Shown: positions 1 to 6,996 of the stretch, piece by piece | Layout: every line of letters begins with the position of its first letter | How positions within the stretch are numbered: position 1 is the first letter of the stretch | Origin: Sporomusa ovata DSM 2662 | GTDB taxonomy: Bacteria > Bacillota > Negativicutes > Sporomusales > Sporomusaceae | Direction: 5' to 3' | Length of the DNA stretch: 64,000 nt | Assembly (NCBI RefSeq): GCF_000445445.1 | Contig: NZ_ASXP01000004.1 | Location: 744,001 to 808,000 of the forward strand | Notes under the pieces: model-generated | Seen by the model: the letters and a program-made list of their open reading frames with translations, nothing else | The model's database searches: none | Told to the model about the DNA's origin: nothing | Made by a program: the position numbers and the translations under genes

Positions 1-1247
1 AAGCCGAAATTCTTTGTTGACAACTTAACGGCATACTCCGGTTTATAATTCTGAATATAGATGGCGAGGCTTTTCGACTTTGTATTATCTGCAGCTTTTA
101 CCTCAATCGGAATGATATTCCCATTCCGTTGGATAATAAAATCAACTTCTGCGCTACGGTCAGAGGCCCAATAATAGCTGATGTACCCATTTGCTGTGAG
201 CTGGCAGCATACATAGTTCTCAACCATTCCGCCTTTAAAATCGTTCAGTTCGTCCGACAAAAACAGCACATCTTCCGGAACAATATCCTTTTTCGCGCAC
301 AAGAATCCCACATCGGAAACATAGATTTTAAAAGAATCAATATCACGATAATTCTCCATTGGTTTCTTTGGCTGTTCGGCACGATATATTTTCGTTACAA
401 TACCGGAAAGTGTAAGCCATTCGATAGCATTTTCAAATTCGGATGCTCTGCCACCTTTTTTCATCAACTTGTATTGAAAACGGGTATTCTGCTTTGAAAG
501 CTGAACCGTAATATTATCATAAACCAGGTGTGTTTTCTTGATTTCATTTGACGTATTGTATTTGCTCATATCATTAAGATAGCTCATCAGAATCGTATCC
601 TGCGTGTGCCGGACGAGAACAAAGTCTTTTGTTTCCAAATATTTATTGACGCAATCCGGCATCCCCCCAACCACCAGATATTGGCGATAGTATTGTAACG
701 CCGCTTCATGTAGAATGGAAGGCAACGGTGTATCATGATCGAAACATTCTTTTATTTGACTGACAAGATCATCTTCTCCATAGGCAAGCAAAAATTCTTC
801 CAAATCCATCGGATGAAGCGTCTTGATATCCACTTTCCCCACTGGGAACGAAAATTGTTCACGATTGACAGCAACACCCAACAGACTTCCTGCAACAATC
901 ACATGATATTCTGGCGCATTTTCACAAAAGTATTTGAGTGAGGTTAAGGCCCTCTCACAAAGTTGAACCTCATCCAGAACAATTAGCGTTTTTTCCCTGA
1001 CAATCGTCTGATTAGCCAGCCGGGAAAGTATCGGAATAAGGTAGCTTGGTTCCAAGCTCTCGGCAAAGGTTTTAATAAGCTGCGGATTGGTTTCAAAATT
1101 GAAATAAGCAACATTTTCATAGTGCTCACGGCCAAACTCTAGCACAGAATAGGTCTTCCCTACTTGTCTTGCGCCCTGTAAAATTAGTGGTTTCCGATAG
1201 GGGCTCCTCTTCCATTCCGTAAGATATTGCATTATTTTTCGGTACAT
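1..1247 (-). CDS. AAA-family ATP-binding protein with DUF4143 (partial)
   Basis: I translated this by hand because the frame runs off the left window edge; it is open from ATG at 1247 with no stop. The N-terminus begins MYRKIMQYL and is followed by a Walker A (GARQVGKT, about residues 25-32) and a Walker B-like strand (TLIVLDEVQ, about 94-102). The C-terminal half holds the DUF4143-type segment with the nuclease-fold-like run AEVDFIIQRNG and IPIEVKA near residues 378-396. Proteins of this family are predicted P-loop ATPases fused to a restriction-like fold; their cellular role is unknown and they are common in accessory regions. The last residues lie outside the window. Family call is confident, function is not. 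Confidence 0.85.
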   Translation of the reverse strand, partial: MYRKIMQYLTEWKRSPYRKPLILQGARQVGKTYSVLEFGREHYENVAYFNFETNPQLIKTFAESLEPSYLIPILSRLANQTIVREKTLIVLDEVQLCERALTSLKYFCENAPEYHVIVAGSLLGVAVNREQFSFPVGKVDIKTLHPMDLEEFLLAYGEDDLVSQIKECFDHDTPLPSILHEAALQYYRQYLVVGGMPDCVNKYLETKDFVLVRHTQDTILMSYLNDMSKYNTSNEIKKTHLVYDNITVQLSKQNTRFQYKLMKKGGRASEFENAIEWLTLSGIVTKIYRAEQPKKPMENYRDIDSFKIYVSDVGFLCAKKDIVPEDVLFLSDELNDFKGGMVENYVCCQLTANGYISYYWASDRSAEVDFIIQRNGNIIPIEVKAADNTKSKSLAIYIQNYKPEYAVKLSTKNFG

Positions 1248-1366
1248 AGCGAGCAACCTCCTTGCAGTTGTTGTCAATAATATAATATATTTTACTGTAA
1301 AATTCAATAAATTTATTCATAAATTAACACTAAATTACATATATAAATTACTAAATTCAACATTTT

Positions 1367-1633
1367 TTAAAGAAATATATAACGGAGTATGGAAAATCCA
1401 TACTCCGTTATCGCTGTTCCACTTTCAAAAATACAACCTGTATCTTGATATGAATCAAGCGAATATTGCATGCAGTCGCACAGCTCTCTGCCTTTCGCGA
1501 CAATCATTACAGCCGAATTGTCAAAACTTGTAATCAAGCTGGCAAACGGGTATAATAAGATTGTCGTCGTGAACAGTTCGCTGTTACGTGTAGGTGTTAC
1601 GGCACCTGCTCGTGCCTGTAGGTGGTGACACAC
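1367..1633 (-). pseudogene. Possible remnant of a YitT/DUF2179-type membrane protein
   Basis: The frame reads NSAVMIVAKGRELCDCMQY and later GCIFESG, loosely resembling the C-terminal DUF2179 domain of YitT proteins (hydrophobic strand, acidic/basic helix, then a GxTxxxGxG-like turn). There is no membrane region before it, no ribosome binding site and no convincing start, so if real it is only a decayed 3' fragment. The 3' end runs into a perfect hairpin. This could equally be a chance frame. Confidence 0.25.
1379..1411. terminator. Perfect 15-bp hairpin, probable terminator
   Basis: ATAACGGAGTATGGA, a three-base AAA loop, then the exact complement. On the minus strand it is followed by an A/T-rich stretch containing TTTCTTTAAAAAA, so it may end minus-strand transcription. 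No plus-strand T-tract follows. Confidence 0.5.
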
Positions 1634-1820
1634 CTATAGGACACGGCGACTCTACTTGTTAATTTCCATCCTTTTCTAATAGTAGTATGTTTTTACATAA
1701 AATGCAAGTGAATTTACGAAAAATAGACAGCCATGTGGCTGTCTATTTCAGATCCGGCGTAAATAATGCTTATTTGGTACGCCTTTGCGGGTTAGGTGAG
1801 CGGTAAAATTGCAAAGATAT
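1412..1820. other. Gene-poor stretch
   Basis: Apart from the doubtful YitT-like fragment and the hairpin at 1721-1748, I see no gene here. Both strands carry only short frames without ribosome binding sites. Confidence 0.5.
1721..1748. terminator. 12-bp perfect hairpin, probable terminator of the methyltransferase
   Basis: AAATAGACAGCC, loop ATGT, GGCTGTCTATTT. It lies about 70 bases beyond the methyltransferase stop codon and has A/T-rich flanks on both strands, so it could act as a bidirectional terminator. Confidence 0.6.
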
Positions 1821-2546
1821 TCAGATAATTTTAGCTATCAGCTGAATAAGATTAAAATACTTCCCGCCCTCAGCTTTCATCATTTTGATGTCATCAGCGA
1901 CAACGGGGTGATAACCGGTCAGCCATTCTTCCCACGCCTGTCTGCAACTGGCCATTTCACGACTGTCCACTAGTTCAATACCCTCTGTCCTCTTCCACAA
2001 ATCTTTCCACCAATCAAGAGAGTGCAAGGTTCTTTCCATCTCACTATTCCAAAATGGCTGCATTTCAGCGGGAACATTTTTCTCAAATTCGTATTGTAAG
2101 CCGGGAATAGCCACGGCGATATAGCCGCCCTTTTTCACAAAAGGAATAAGCGCCGGGAGCATTTCCGCCGTATCACCGAAATAATGGTAAGCGTCCACGG
2201 TGATCAACAAGTCAAAATATCTATTGGCGAATGGCAACCCTTTGGTTGCGTCTACGAAAATTGGAACAGCCTTATCATCAATTCCGATAGACTGGAAACG
2301 CTCATAGTTTTCAGTTGGCAAAATCCAAAGGTCGGCGGCGAAAACGGACGCACCATATTTTTTCGCTAATAAAATCGTAGAAAGGCCACACCCGCAACCG
2401 AGGTCAAGTATTCGCATATTCTCATTGATGTGTAGGTGTGTCGTTAATTCCTCCGCTACTCGCATGGCATTTGGCCCCATCATAGCGGCTTTCAAGAAAT
2501 CAGCATTTTTAGCATTAGAATTAAACTGGTTTGTAAATGTATACAT
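1821..2546 (-). CDS. Class I SAM-dependent methyltransferase
   Basis: A 241-residue cytosolic protein with the Rossmann methyltransferase signature: motif I is ILDLGCGCGLS (about residues 46-56), an acidic strand end follows in FAADLW, and motif IV is FDLLITVDAYHYFG. The start at 2546 (MYTFTNQF) is preferred over the longer frame to 2597 because AGAAAGGAAG lies just upstream of it, while the extra codons overlap the T-tract of an attenuator. The substrate is not evident; the N-terminal MMGPNAMRVAEEL segment occurs in a Firmicute family often annotated as cyclopropane-synthase-like or generic methyltransferase. It stands alone, with its own promoter, a five-codon leader peptide and a terminator in its leader, which is the layout of inducible antibiotic-response genes. 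An RNA or drug methylation role is only a guess. Confidence 0.85.
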   Translation of the reverse strand: MYTFTNQFNSNAKNADFLKAAMMGPNAMRVAEELTTHLHINENMRILDLGCGCGLSTILLAKKYGASVFAADLWILPTENYERFQSIGIDDKAVPIFVDATKGLPFANRYFDLLITVDAYHYFGDTAEMLPALIPFVKKGGYIAVAIPGLQYEFEKNVPAEMQPFWNSEMERTLHSLDWWKDLWKRTEGIELVDSREMASCRQAWEEWLTGYHPVVADDIKMMKAEGGKYFNLIQLIAKII

Positions 2547-2580
2547 GTTATTCTTCCTTTCTAATTTTGCCTTATAGAAA

Positions 2581-2613
2581 GAAAATAAAAAAAGCACAGT
2601 ATGCTACTGCGCT
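2581..2613 (-). terminator. Leader attenuator terminator upstream of the methyltransferase
   Basis: On the minus strand AGCGCAGTA, loop GCA, TACTGTGCT (one G-U pair) is followed at once by TTTTTTTATTTT. It sits between the promoter and the methyltransferase start codon, so it must be read through for expression. Confidence 0.8.
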
Positions 2614-2720
2614 ACAAATTACTCCAATAAAAATGGATGCTCATTCAATCTGTAAGGCAGTTTTTGACAACACAAATAAGAGCAAAACAATTGCTCATCT
2701 CATGCGCTTAACCTAAATCC

Positions 2721-2738
2721 TTACAGAATTACCGACAT
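2721..2738 (-). CDS. Five-residue leader peptide MSVIL
   Basis: A minus-strand ATG with GGGAG seven bases upstream is followed by codons for Ser, Val, Ile, Leu and a TAA stop. The segment overlapping its last codons (CTGTAAGG, 2719-2726) is exactly complementary to CCTTACAG further down the leader (2650-2657). The bases next to that, ACTGC (2657-2661), can pair with GCAGT in the 5' arm of the terminator. A ribosome stalled on the peptide would free this segment and could prevent termination. The regulatory reading is inferred; the sequence elements are visible. Confidence 0.6.
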   Translation of the reverse strand: MSVIL

Positions 2739-2770
2739 CAATACACTCCCTTTTTCGTTAACTTACTATA

Positions 2771-2799
2771 TATATATCATGGCCATATCAGTATGTCAA
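2771..2799 (-). promoter_or_regulatory. SigA-type promoter of the methyltransferase leader
   Basis: Minus strand TTGACA (2799-2794), 17-base spacer, TATATA (2776-2771), about 30 bases before the leader peptide. Confidence 0.7.
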
Positions 2800-2873
2800 G
2801 GAAATAAATGCTTAGCATCCAAGGACGCACAAAATAATGCTACTCAAAAATGATAAGCGACGACAGTTAACCT

Positions 2874-3400
2874 TTATTTATTATCCTTGTCTTTGGGTAA
2901 CGGTTTTGCGGCTGCTGGTTGTAATATAGGTGAAAAATTTTCTTTTTCAGATCGGATGTATATTCCTTCCTGCCATATTTGGAAACCGTATAAGATTATA
3001 GCAATGACAGTCTCAAAAATAAACACTATATATCCATCATTAAAGTCAAAGTCAACAATTCTTATGCGTCCAAACCAAGGCAAAACCACAAAGGCAATAC
3101 AATGTTGAGAATTGTGTCTACGGTTAAATATAAACTAAAACGCCCATATGTGTATTTTAATAGCCACATTGGAAATACAGGAAACAAACCATAAGCATAA
3201 GTTGGTATAACAGCGAATGGGAAAGTCGTTTCTCGAATAGCCCACCACGCATATCTGATGCCTGTTTCAATTACAATTATGCACAAAATTGTAGATAAGA
3301 GACCGACAGATATGTAACGTTTAATATCTTTTTTTGGCATAAATAACAAACTTAACCAAGGTAGAATTAACGTACCCCACAATATTACCTGATTACTCAT
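2874..3400 (-). pseudogene. CBO0543-like membrane protein, frameshifted
   Basis: The first part starts at ATG 3400 behind GGGGGAAAA and reads MSNQVILWGTLILPW, with about four hydrophobic segments and the motif LLKYTYGRFSLYL. It stops at 3062. The rest of the family pattern (RIVDFDFNDGY, then AIILYGFQIWQEGIY) continues in another frame from about 3089 to 2874. A single-base shift around 3065-3092, next to short A and C runs, would restore one protein of about 175 residues. These are small integral membrane proteins of unknown function found in spore-forming Firmicutes. Whether the shift is real or a sequencing error cannot be told from here. The frame also extends upstream to 3610, but those residues come from the neighbouring repeat array and are not part of the protein. 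Confidence 0.65.
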
Positions 3401-3439
3401 ACTGATTTTCCCCCAGAAACATAAAAAAACAAGTGTAAA

Positions 3440-3830
3440 GAGCCCGCAATGATCTACGCTACAGCTTACACCGATCATTACATACCTATACGCAGACTTT
3501 CGCCTACCCACAAGCATTACACAACCGATGCAAACCTTTGCTCGACTACCACAGATAGCTACTGAACCGCCTGCAATCTCCCGACTGCAAACGACCCGTA
3601 TAATTCGCAACCCATGGCAATCTTAGCTCGACCGACATAAATCCCTTGGGACCACACGGCAACAGTTGGGCTACCGTACAGCCTTTCAAGACTCATGCCA
3701 GTCTTCCCGCCGACTAACACCGAACCTTACGATCCGATGCTAATCTTTGGCCGACTGATGCCGAACACCAAATGATATCCAACACCAATCTAGGCTCGAC
3801 CATTACAGACCCTTTACACTTATAGTATCT
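3440..3830. repeat. Array of about nine degenerate ~42-bp repeats
   Basis: On the minus strand the unit approximates GTCGGTAGTCGAGC then AAAGATTGGCATCGG, followed by a variable GT-rich stretch. Recognisable cores (GTCGAGC, GTCGGCC, GTCGGCG or similar) recur around 3540, 3578, 3625, 3668, 3704, 3750 and 3797, so the period is 36-47 bases and copies differ strongly. There is no long conserved direct repeat as in CRISPR, and no convincing coding frame. The rest of 3831-3997 shows nothing recognisable. Confidence 0.6.
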
Positions 3831-3997
3831 GCTACTTTGATTCGTTTATACCTTTAAATAAATGGAAATTACAAGAGTGCCTGTTCCCATGCTCCACAAT
3901 CAACTTTCCTTCGTTATAATTTTGGCTTGAACACTTACATTATAGCGAACAAGGTGACTTTTTTGCTGTTTGGTCAATCCTCATCTTTTCTTTTAAA

Positions 3998-4032
3998 GAG
4001 CGGCTCCCTCATTTATTGCCAAAAAGCCGCTC
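3998..4032 (-). terminator. Possible terminator of the HD hydrolase gene
   Basis: Minus strand GAGCGGCT, a loop of about 19 bases, AGCCGCTC, followed by TTTAAAAG. It overlaps the stop codon of the HD gene. Confidence 0.4.
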
Positions 4033-4633
4033 AGCCTTTTTTACAGCTGTCAATCCCTACACACTTATAACCTTTCTCTTGAGGTGACAGTTTGTTCATA
4101 ATGAGCTGGATCATTTGAATGAAATTTTTCTCGACAGAGGTCATACTTTTTTCAGCAATATCTGGCTGAGAACAAAGCTCTGTACTATTTCCCCTGATAT
4201 TTTGCTGATGCAAATGCTCAAATTCGTAATATAACAAGTCAGTATCAATATCGGCAAGCTGCCTCAATTCTTGCTCTGTCAAATCAGCAAGCCCGTATTT
4301 CGCAAAAATAACTTGCTGCAAGGTTTCTTCTATTTTTCTGTACTCATCAAGAAAACCTTTTACCGGTCTTGTGATATCAGCAATATAGGCTTCACTGCCA
4401 TCATGAAGCAAGCATGCTAATTGTATTCTAGTAGATAATTTTCTTTCTCTGGCCTCCTGAGCACAATTAATGGAATGCTGCGCAACACTGTAAAAAGTTT
4501 TGAAGTGGCCGTTTGCCCGGCACATTTGTGATAATGCGTGCGCAATATCTTCTATTTTTACGTCCTCCATCCGCGGCTCAAGCGGATAGAATACGGTATT
4601 GGTATACGTTAAAATTGCTCCTTTTCGAGTCAT
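4031..4633 (-). CDS. HD-domain phosphohydrolase
   Basis: A 200-residue soluble protein. The metal-binding HD signature is visible as VAQHSINCA (first His) and LACLLHDGSEAYIADI (His-Asp pair), with a later Asp in LADIDTDLLYYE. This pattern fits the YfbR/YqeK-like HD superfamily that hydrolyses nucleotides or other phosphate esters. The start at 4633 (MTRKGAILTY) is chosen because AGGAG lies about 11 bases upstream; a longer frame to 4660 exists. No partner gene is adjacent and the substrate cannot be predicted. Confidence 0.8.
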   Translation of the reverse strand: MTRKGAILTYTNTVFYPLEPRMEDVKIEDIAHALSQMCRANGHFKTFYSVAQHSINCAQEARERKLSTRIQLACLLHDGSEAYIADITRPVKGFLDEYRKIEETLQQVIFAKYGLADLTEQELRQLADIDTDLLYYEFEHLHQQNIRGNSTELCSQPDIAEKSMTSVEKNFIQMIQLIMNKLSPQEKGYKCVGIDSCKKG

Positions 4634-4790
4634 TGATAAAAGATCTCCTTTTTTTGTCACACAATATCACGTATTACTGGATGCCCAACTTTCTTCACTT
4701 GGTTATGCTATTTTGTATTTTATTAGTTGCCGATTGTTGTATGTAAACAGTATTATCCAAGTTATCTGCTATTGGACTCTAGTCAGCCGG

Positions 4791-5942
4791 TTACTCATCT
4801 ATTAAAAAATCGATTTGTCCGTCGATCATGACAATCTCTGGGTGAGCAGAAACCATCATGGGGTCTTCACTCCACACGACCAAATCGGCATCCATTCCCG
4901 GTGCCAGACTGCCAAGCCGGTTATCAAGGCCTAAAATCTTAGCGGCATCGCAGGTGATCATTTTCAGAGCCTGGTACGGTGGTAGGCCGTAGCGGGTGGC
5001 TAACCCGGCATATACTGACAGAAAGCAGCTAGGCGTTACCGGATGATCGCTCATCATGGCACATAATACACCCTGCCGGTATAACAGTGCCGGTGATTCC
5101 ATGGTTTTATCTTTTAATTCCACCTTTGACCTGGTGGATAATGTTGGCCCTACTACAACTGGAATTTCTTCGGCTGACAGCAGTTCGGCGATTAGATACG
5201 CTTCTGTTCCATGTTCGATAATGATATCAACATCAAATTCCTGAGCGATCCGTACGGCCGTAACAATGTCATCGGCCCGATGTGCATGTGCCCTGAGCGG
5301 CATTTCTTTCCGCAATACCTTAGCGATTGCTTCCATTCCCATATCATATTTCCAGTCTTTTTTTCCCTGGCTTGCCAGGTACTCACGGGCCTTCCAGAAG
5401 GCTTCCCTGATTAAGGCAGCGGTTGCCATGCGCGAGAACGGCATTTTTCTCTGATCAGCTCCGTAAACACGTTTAGGGTTTTCGCCAAAGGCAATTTTTA
5501 GCCCTGCATACCGCTTGAGCAGCATCTGTTCAACTGTGGGTTTGGGCGCTGTTTTAAGAAGAACGCATTGTCCACCAATTGGATTGGCACTGCCAGGTGC
5601 CACCATGACGGTGGTTATGCCTCCCTGATATGCTTCCAACAGGCCGAGGTCTGTTGGGTTAATGGCATCAAGAGCATGCAGACCGGGAGTAATCGGTTCA
5701 CTGCGTTCGTTCTCATCAGAGCCGGCCCAACCCATACCTTCGTTGTCAATGCCTAAATGGGTATGAGCGTCAATGAGTCCTGGGGTTATAAACTTGCCGG
5801 TTACATCGATGGTCCGGCAGCCCGGCGGGATGTCAATACTTTTGCCAACGGCCTGTACTTTACTGTTATGAATCAGCACGGTGCCGTGATCCAGACTTTT
5901 CCCGCACATTGCCAGGATTTTAGCGCCTGATAATGCAATCAT
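4791..5942 (-). CDS. Amidohydrolase (imidazolonepropionase-like)
   Basis: A 383-residue metal-dependent hydrolase of the amidohydrolase superfamily. It has the N-terminal composite beta domain (residues 1-50), the metal motif LIDAHTHLG at about 54-62, HAHRADD and IIEHGTEAY providing later His ligands, and MMSDHPVTP supplying the metal-site Asp. The C-terminus returns to the beta domain (GSLAPGMDADLVVWSEDPM). Proteins of this type hydrolyse cyclic amides or dipeptide-like substrates in the cytosol; the substrate here is not known. The start at 5942 follows GGGAGGG by five bases; the longer frame to 5975 overlaps that ribosome binding site. Confidence 0.88.
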   Translation of the reverse strand: MIALSGAKILAMCGKSLDHGTVLIHNSKVQAVGKSIDIPPGCRTIDVTGKFITPGLIDAHTHLGIDNEGMGWAGSDENERSEPITPGLHALDAINPTDLGLLEAYQGGITTVMVAPGSANPIGGQCVLLKTAPKPTVEQMLLKRYAGLKIAFGENPKRVYGADQRKMPFSRMATAALIREAFWKAREYLASQGKKDWKYDMGMEAIAKVLRKEMPLRAHAHRADDIVTAVRIAQEFDVDIIIEHGTEAYLIAELLSAEEIPVVVGPTLSTRSKVELKDKTMESPALLYRQGVLCAMMSDHPVTPSCFLSVYAGLATRYGLPPYQALKMITCDAAKILGLDNRLGSLAPGMDADLVVWSEDPMMVSAHPEIVMIDGQIDFLIDE

Positions 5943-6104
5943 GTCAATCCCTCCCAGGTGGATAGGATAATCCAACTTAGATCTGGTATCCTACTGCCAA
6001 TGTTATATTATATTCATTGTAATGCAGTAGCAACTTCGCATGCAAGAAAAATAAGTCTATACGCAATTAAAAAAGCGCTATCGCGCCCTTGAGGATACGG
6101 CTCT

Positions 6105-6184
6105 AACCGCAGAGGACACAAAGAGCGCAGAGGGGAGATGTATATCGAGAACATTCCCTCTGCGTACTCTGCGTCTCTGCGGTT
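6105..6184. repeat. REP-like inverted repeat
   Basis: Outer arms AACCGCAGAG and CTCTGCGGTT are perfect; inner arms GCGCAGAGGGGA and TCCCTCTGCG also pair. The AACCGCAGAG/CGCAGAG theme is typical of short palindromic intergenic repeats scattered in some genomes. It lies just past the broken Doc gene, and may mark the break. Confidence 0.65.
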
Positions 6185-6243
6185 CAAAAAAATTATACTT
6201 TCTTATAAAAAGACCTTGCAGTTAAAACCTGCAAAGCCTTGAT

Positions 6244-6339
6244 TTATCTGGGGTTAATTGCTGTACCATCACTACCACCGGTTTGTTCTATCAGTTTTTT
6301 GTGCAGTAGGATGATATCCGGAACAGTTAATAGGCGCAT
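6244..6339 (-). pseudogene. Truncated Doc-family toxin
   Basis: The frame starts at an ATG sharing bases with the antitoxin stop (TGATG). It reads MRLLTVPDIILLHKKLIEQT then GGSDGTAINPR and stops. This matches the start of Doc (death-on-curing, Fic fold) toxins, which begin with a similar MRxLTxxxxLxLHxxLIxxxGGSxGxR segment. The catalytic HPFxDGNKR region that should follow about 35 residues later is absent, so the toxin is dead. Doc normally inactivates EF-Tu by phosphorylation. Confidence 0.7.
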
Positions 6340-6512
6340 CACTTAGCCAACTCCAGCAGCGCCTCTTTATTTTCGTTAATGATATCATCCATGGCTGTTG
6401 CCAATTCATTTTGTTGTTTACTGTTAAGAAATTCAACAAAATCAATCACCTGATGTTTTTTATCTTCGGGCAATTTTTCAAAATCCTTTAATAGCTTTTC
6501 TGCTAGGGTCAT
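6339..6512 (-). CDS. Small antitoxin-like protein (DUF2281 type)
   Basis: A 57-residue protein beginning MTLAEKLLKDFEKLPEDKK, behind a strong AGGAGGTGG ribosome binding site. The EKL...LPEDKKxxVIDFVEFL pattern is typical of DUF2281-like small proteins that pair with toxins. Its stop overlaps the start of the truncated Doc frame, the usual translational coupling of a toxin-antitoxin operon. With the toxin broken, this is probably an orphan antitoxin kept by chance. Confidence 0.75.
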   Translation of the reverse strand: MTLAEKLLKDFEKLPEDKKHQVIDFVEFLNSKQQNELATAMDDIINENKEALLELAK

Positions 6513-6819
6513 GATGATGCCACCTCCTATATGTTTATAATACCCAATAAAAACAGTTTGGGAAAAGGAGGAAACCGAACTATGATACCTTTACAGGAGA
6601 CAGGTCATTTGTCCAAAAAACTTCGGCAAGGCCAATTATAGTTATCACGAGATGCTATGCCACTAGCTTCTGTAACAGTGCACCTGTACCCTAGTTCCTT
6701 CCTCCCCCTAGTCTCTCCGAAAAACTAGATCAAATTAAATTTTTATTGTATAGTCCTGAAAATGGTCGTTTTAGGGCAAAACAACATCTTTTTCTAAAAA
6801 TGCAATTGGATACGCTATA
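6513..6819. other. Intergenic stretch
   Basis: Between the antitoxin ribosome binding site and the purH-type promoter I see no gene, repeat or hairpin worth naming. Confidence 0.5.
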
Positions 6820-6848
6820 TTGATGTATAGATATTTCTGTGATAAAAT
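6820..6848 (+). promoter_or_regulatory. Promoter of the AICAR formyltransferase gene
   Basis: TTGATG (6820-6825), 17-base spacer, TAAAAT (6843-6848), placed about 25 bases before the riboswitch. Confidence 0.65.
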
Positions 6849-6870
6849 ATTTATACAATACAAAAAAAAC

Positions 6871-6940
6871 AATTATGCAACTGGCGGAAATAGCGATTAC
6901 TATAGGGGAGCATAATTGAATAGTATCGACCGCCTGGGTA
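6871..6940 (+). promoter_or_regulatory. ZTP (pfl) riboswitch
   Basis: The aptamer hallmarks occur in order: ACTGGCGG (6880-6887), a hairpin with stem TACTAT/ATAGTA capped by a loop containing GGGGAGC, then CCGCCTGGG (6930-6938), which pairs with GGCGG and carries the conserved CCGCCTGGG tail. ZTP riboswitches sense Z nucleotides (ZMP/ZTP), which build up when 10-formyl-THF is short, and turn on purine and folate genes. The downstream gene uses 10-formyl-THF on the Z nucleotide, which fits exactly. Confidence 0.85.
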
Positions 6941-6967
6941 AATATATTATTTGCTCAGGCGGTTTTT
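6929..6967 (+). terminator. Expression-platform terminator of the ZTP riboswitch
   Basis: ACCGCCTG (6929-6936) pairs with CAGGCGGT (6956-6963) followed by a T-run. The 5' arm is the same CCGCCTGGG segment used in the aptamer, so ligand binding and termination are mutually exclusive. Confidence 0.8.
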
Positions 6968-6996
6968 GTATTTATTTAACTTTGGAGGTTATGCAG

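Noticed and set aside
1440..1640. Plus-strand frame with a segment (ELSKLVIKLANGYNKIVVVN) loosely like HPr
   Set aside because: No ribosome binding site, no HPr active-site His motif and no full domain; similarity is too weak.
3062..3610. N-terminal 70 residues of the frame upstream of MSNQVILWG
   Set aside because: Derived from the repeat array, Cys-rich and atypical; a good ribosome binding site precedes the internal ATG at 3400 instead.
3440..3830. CRISPR array
   Set aside because: No two repeats are identical, spacing varies from 36 to 47 bases and no cas gene is near.
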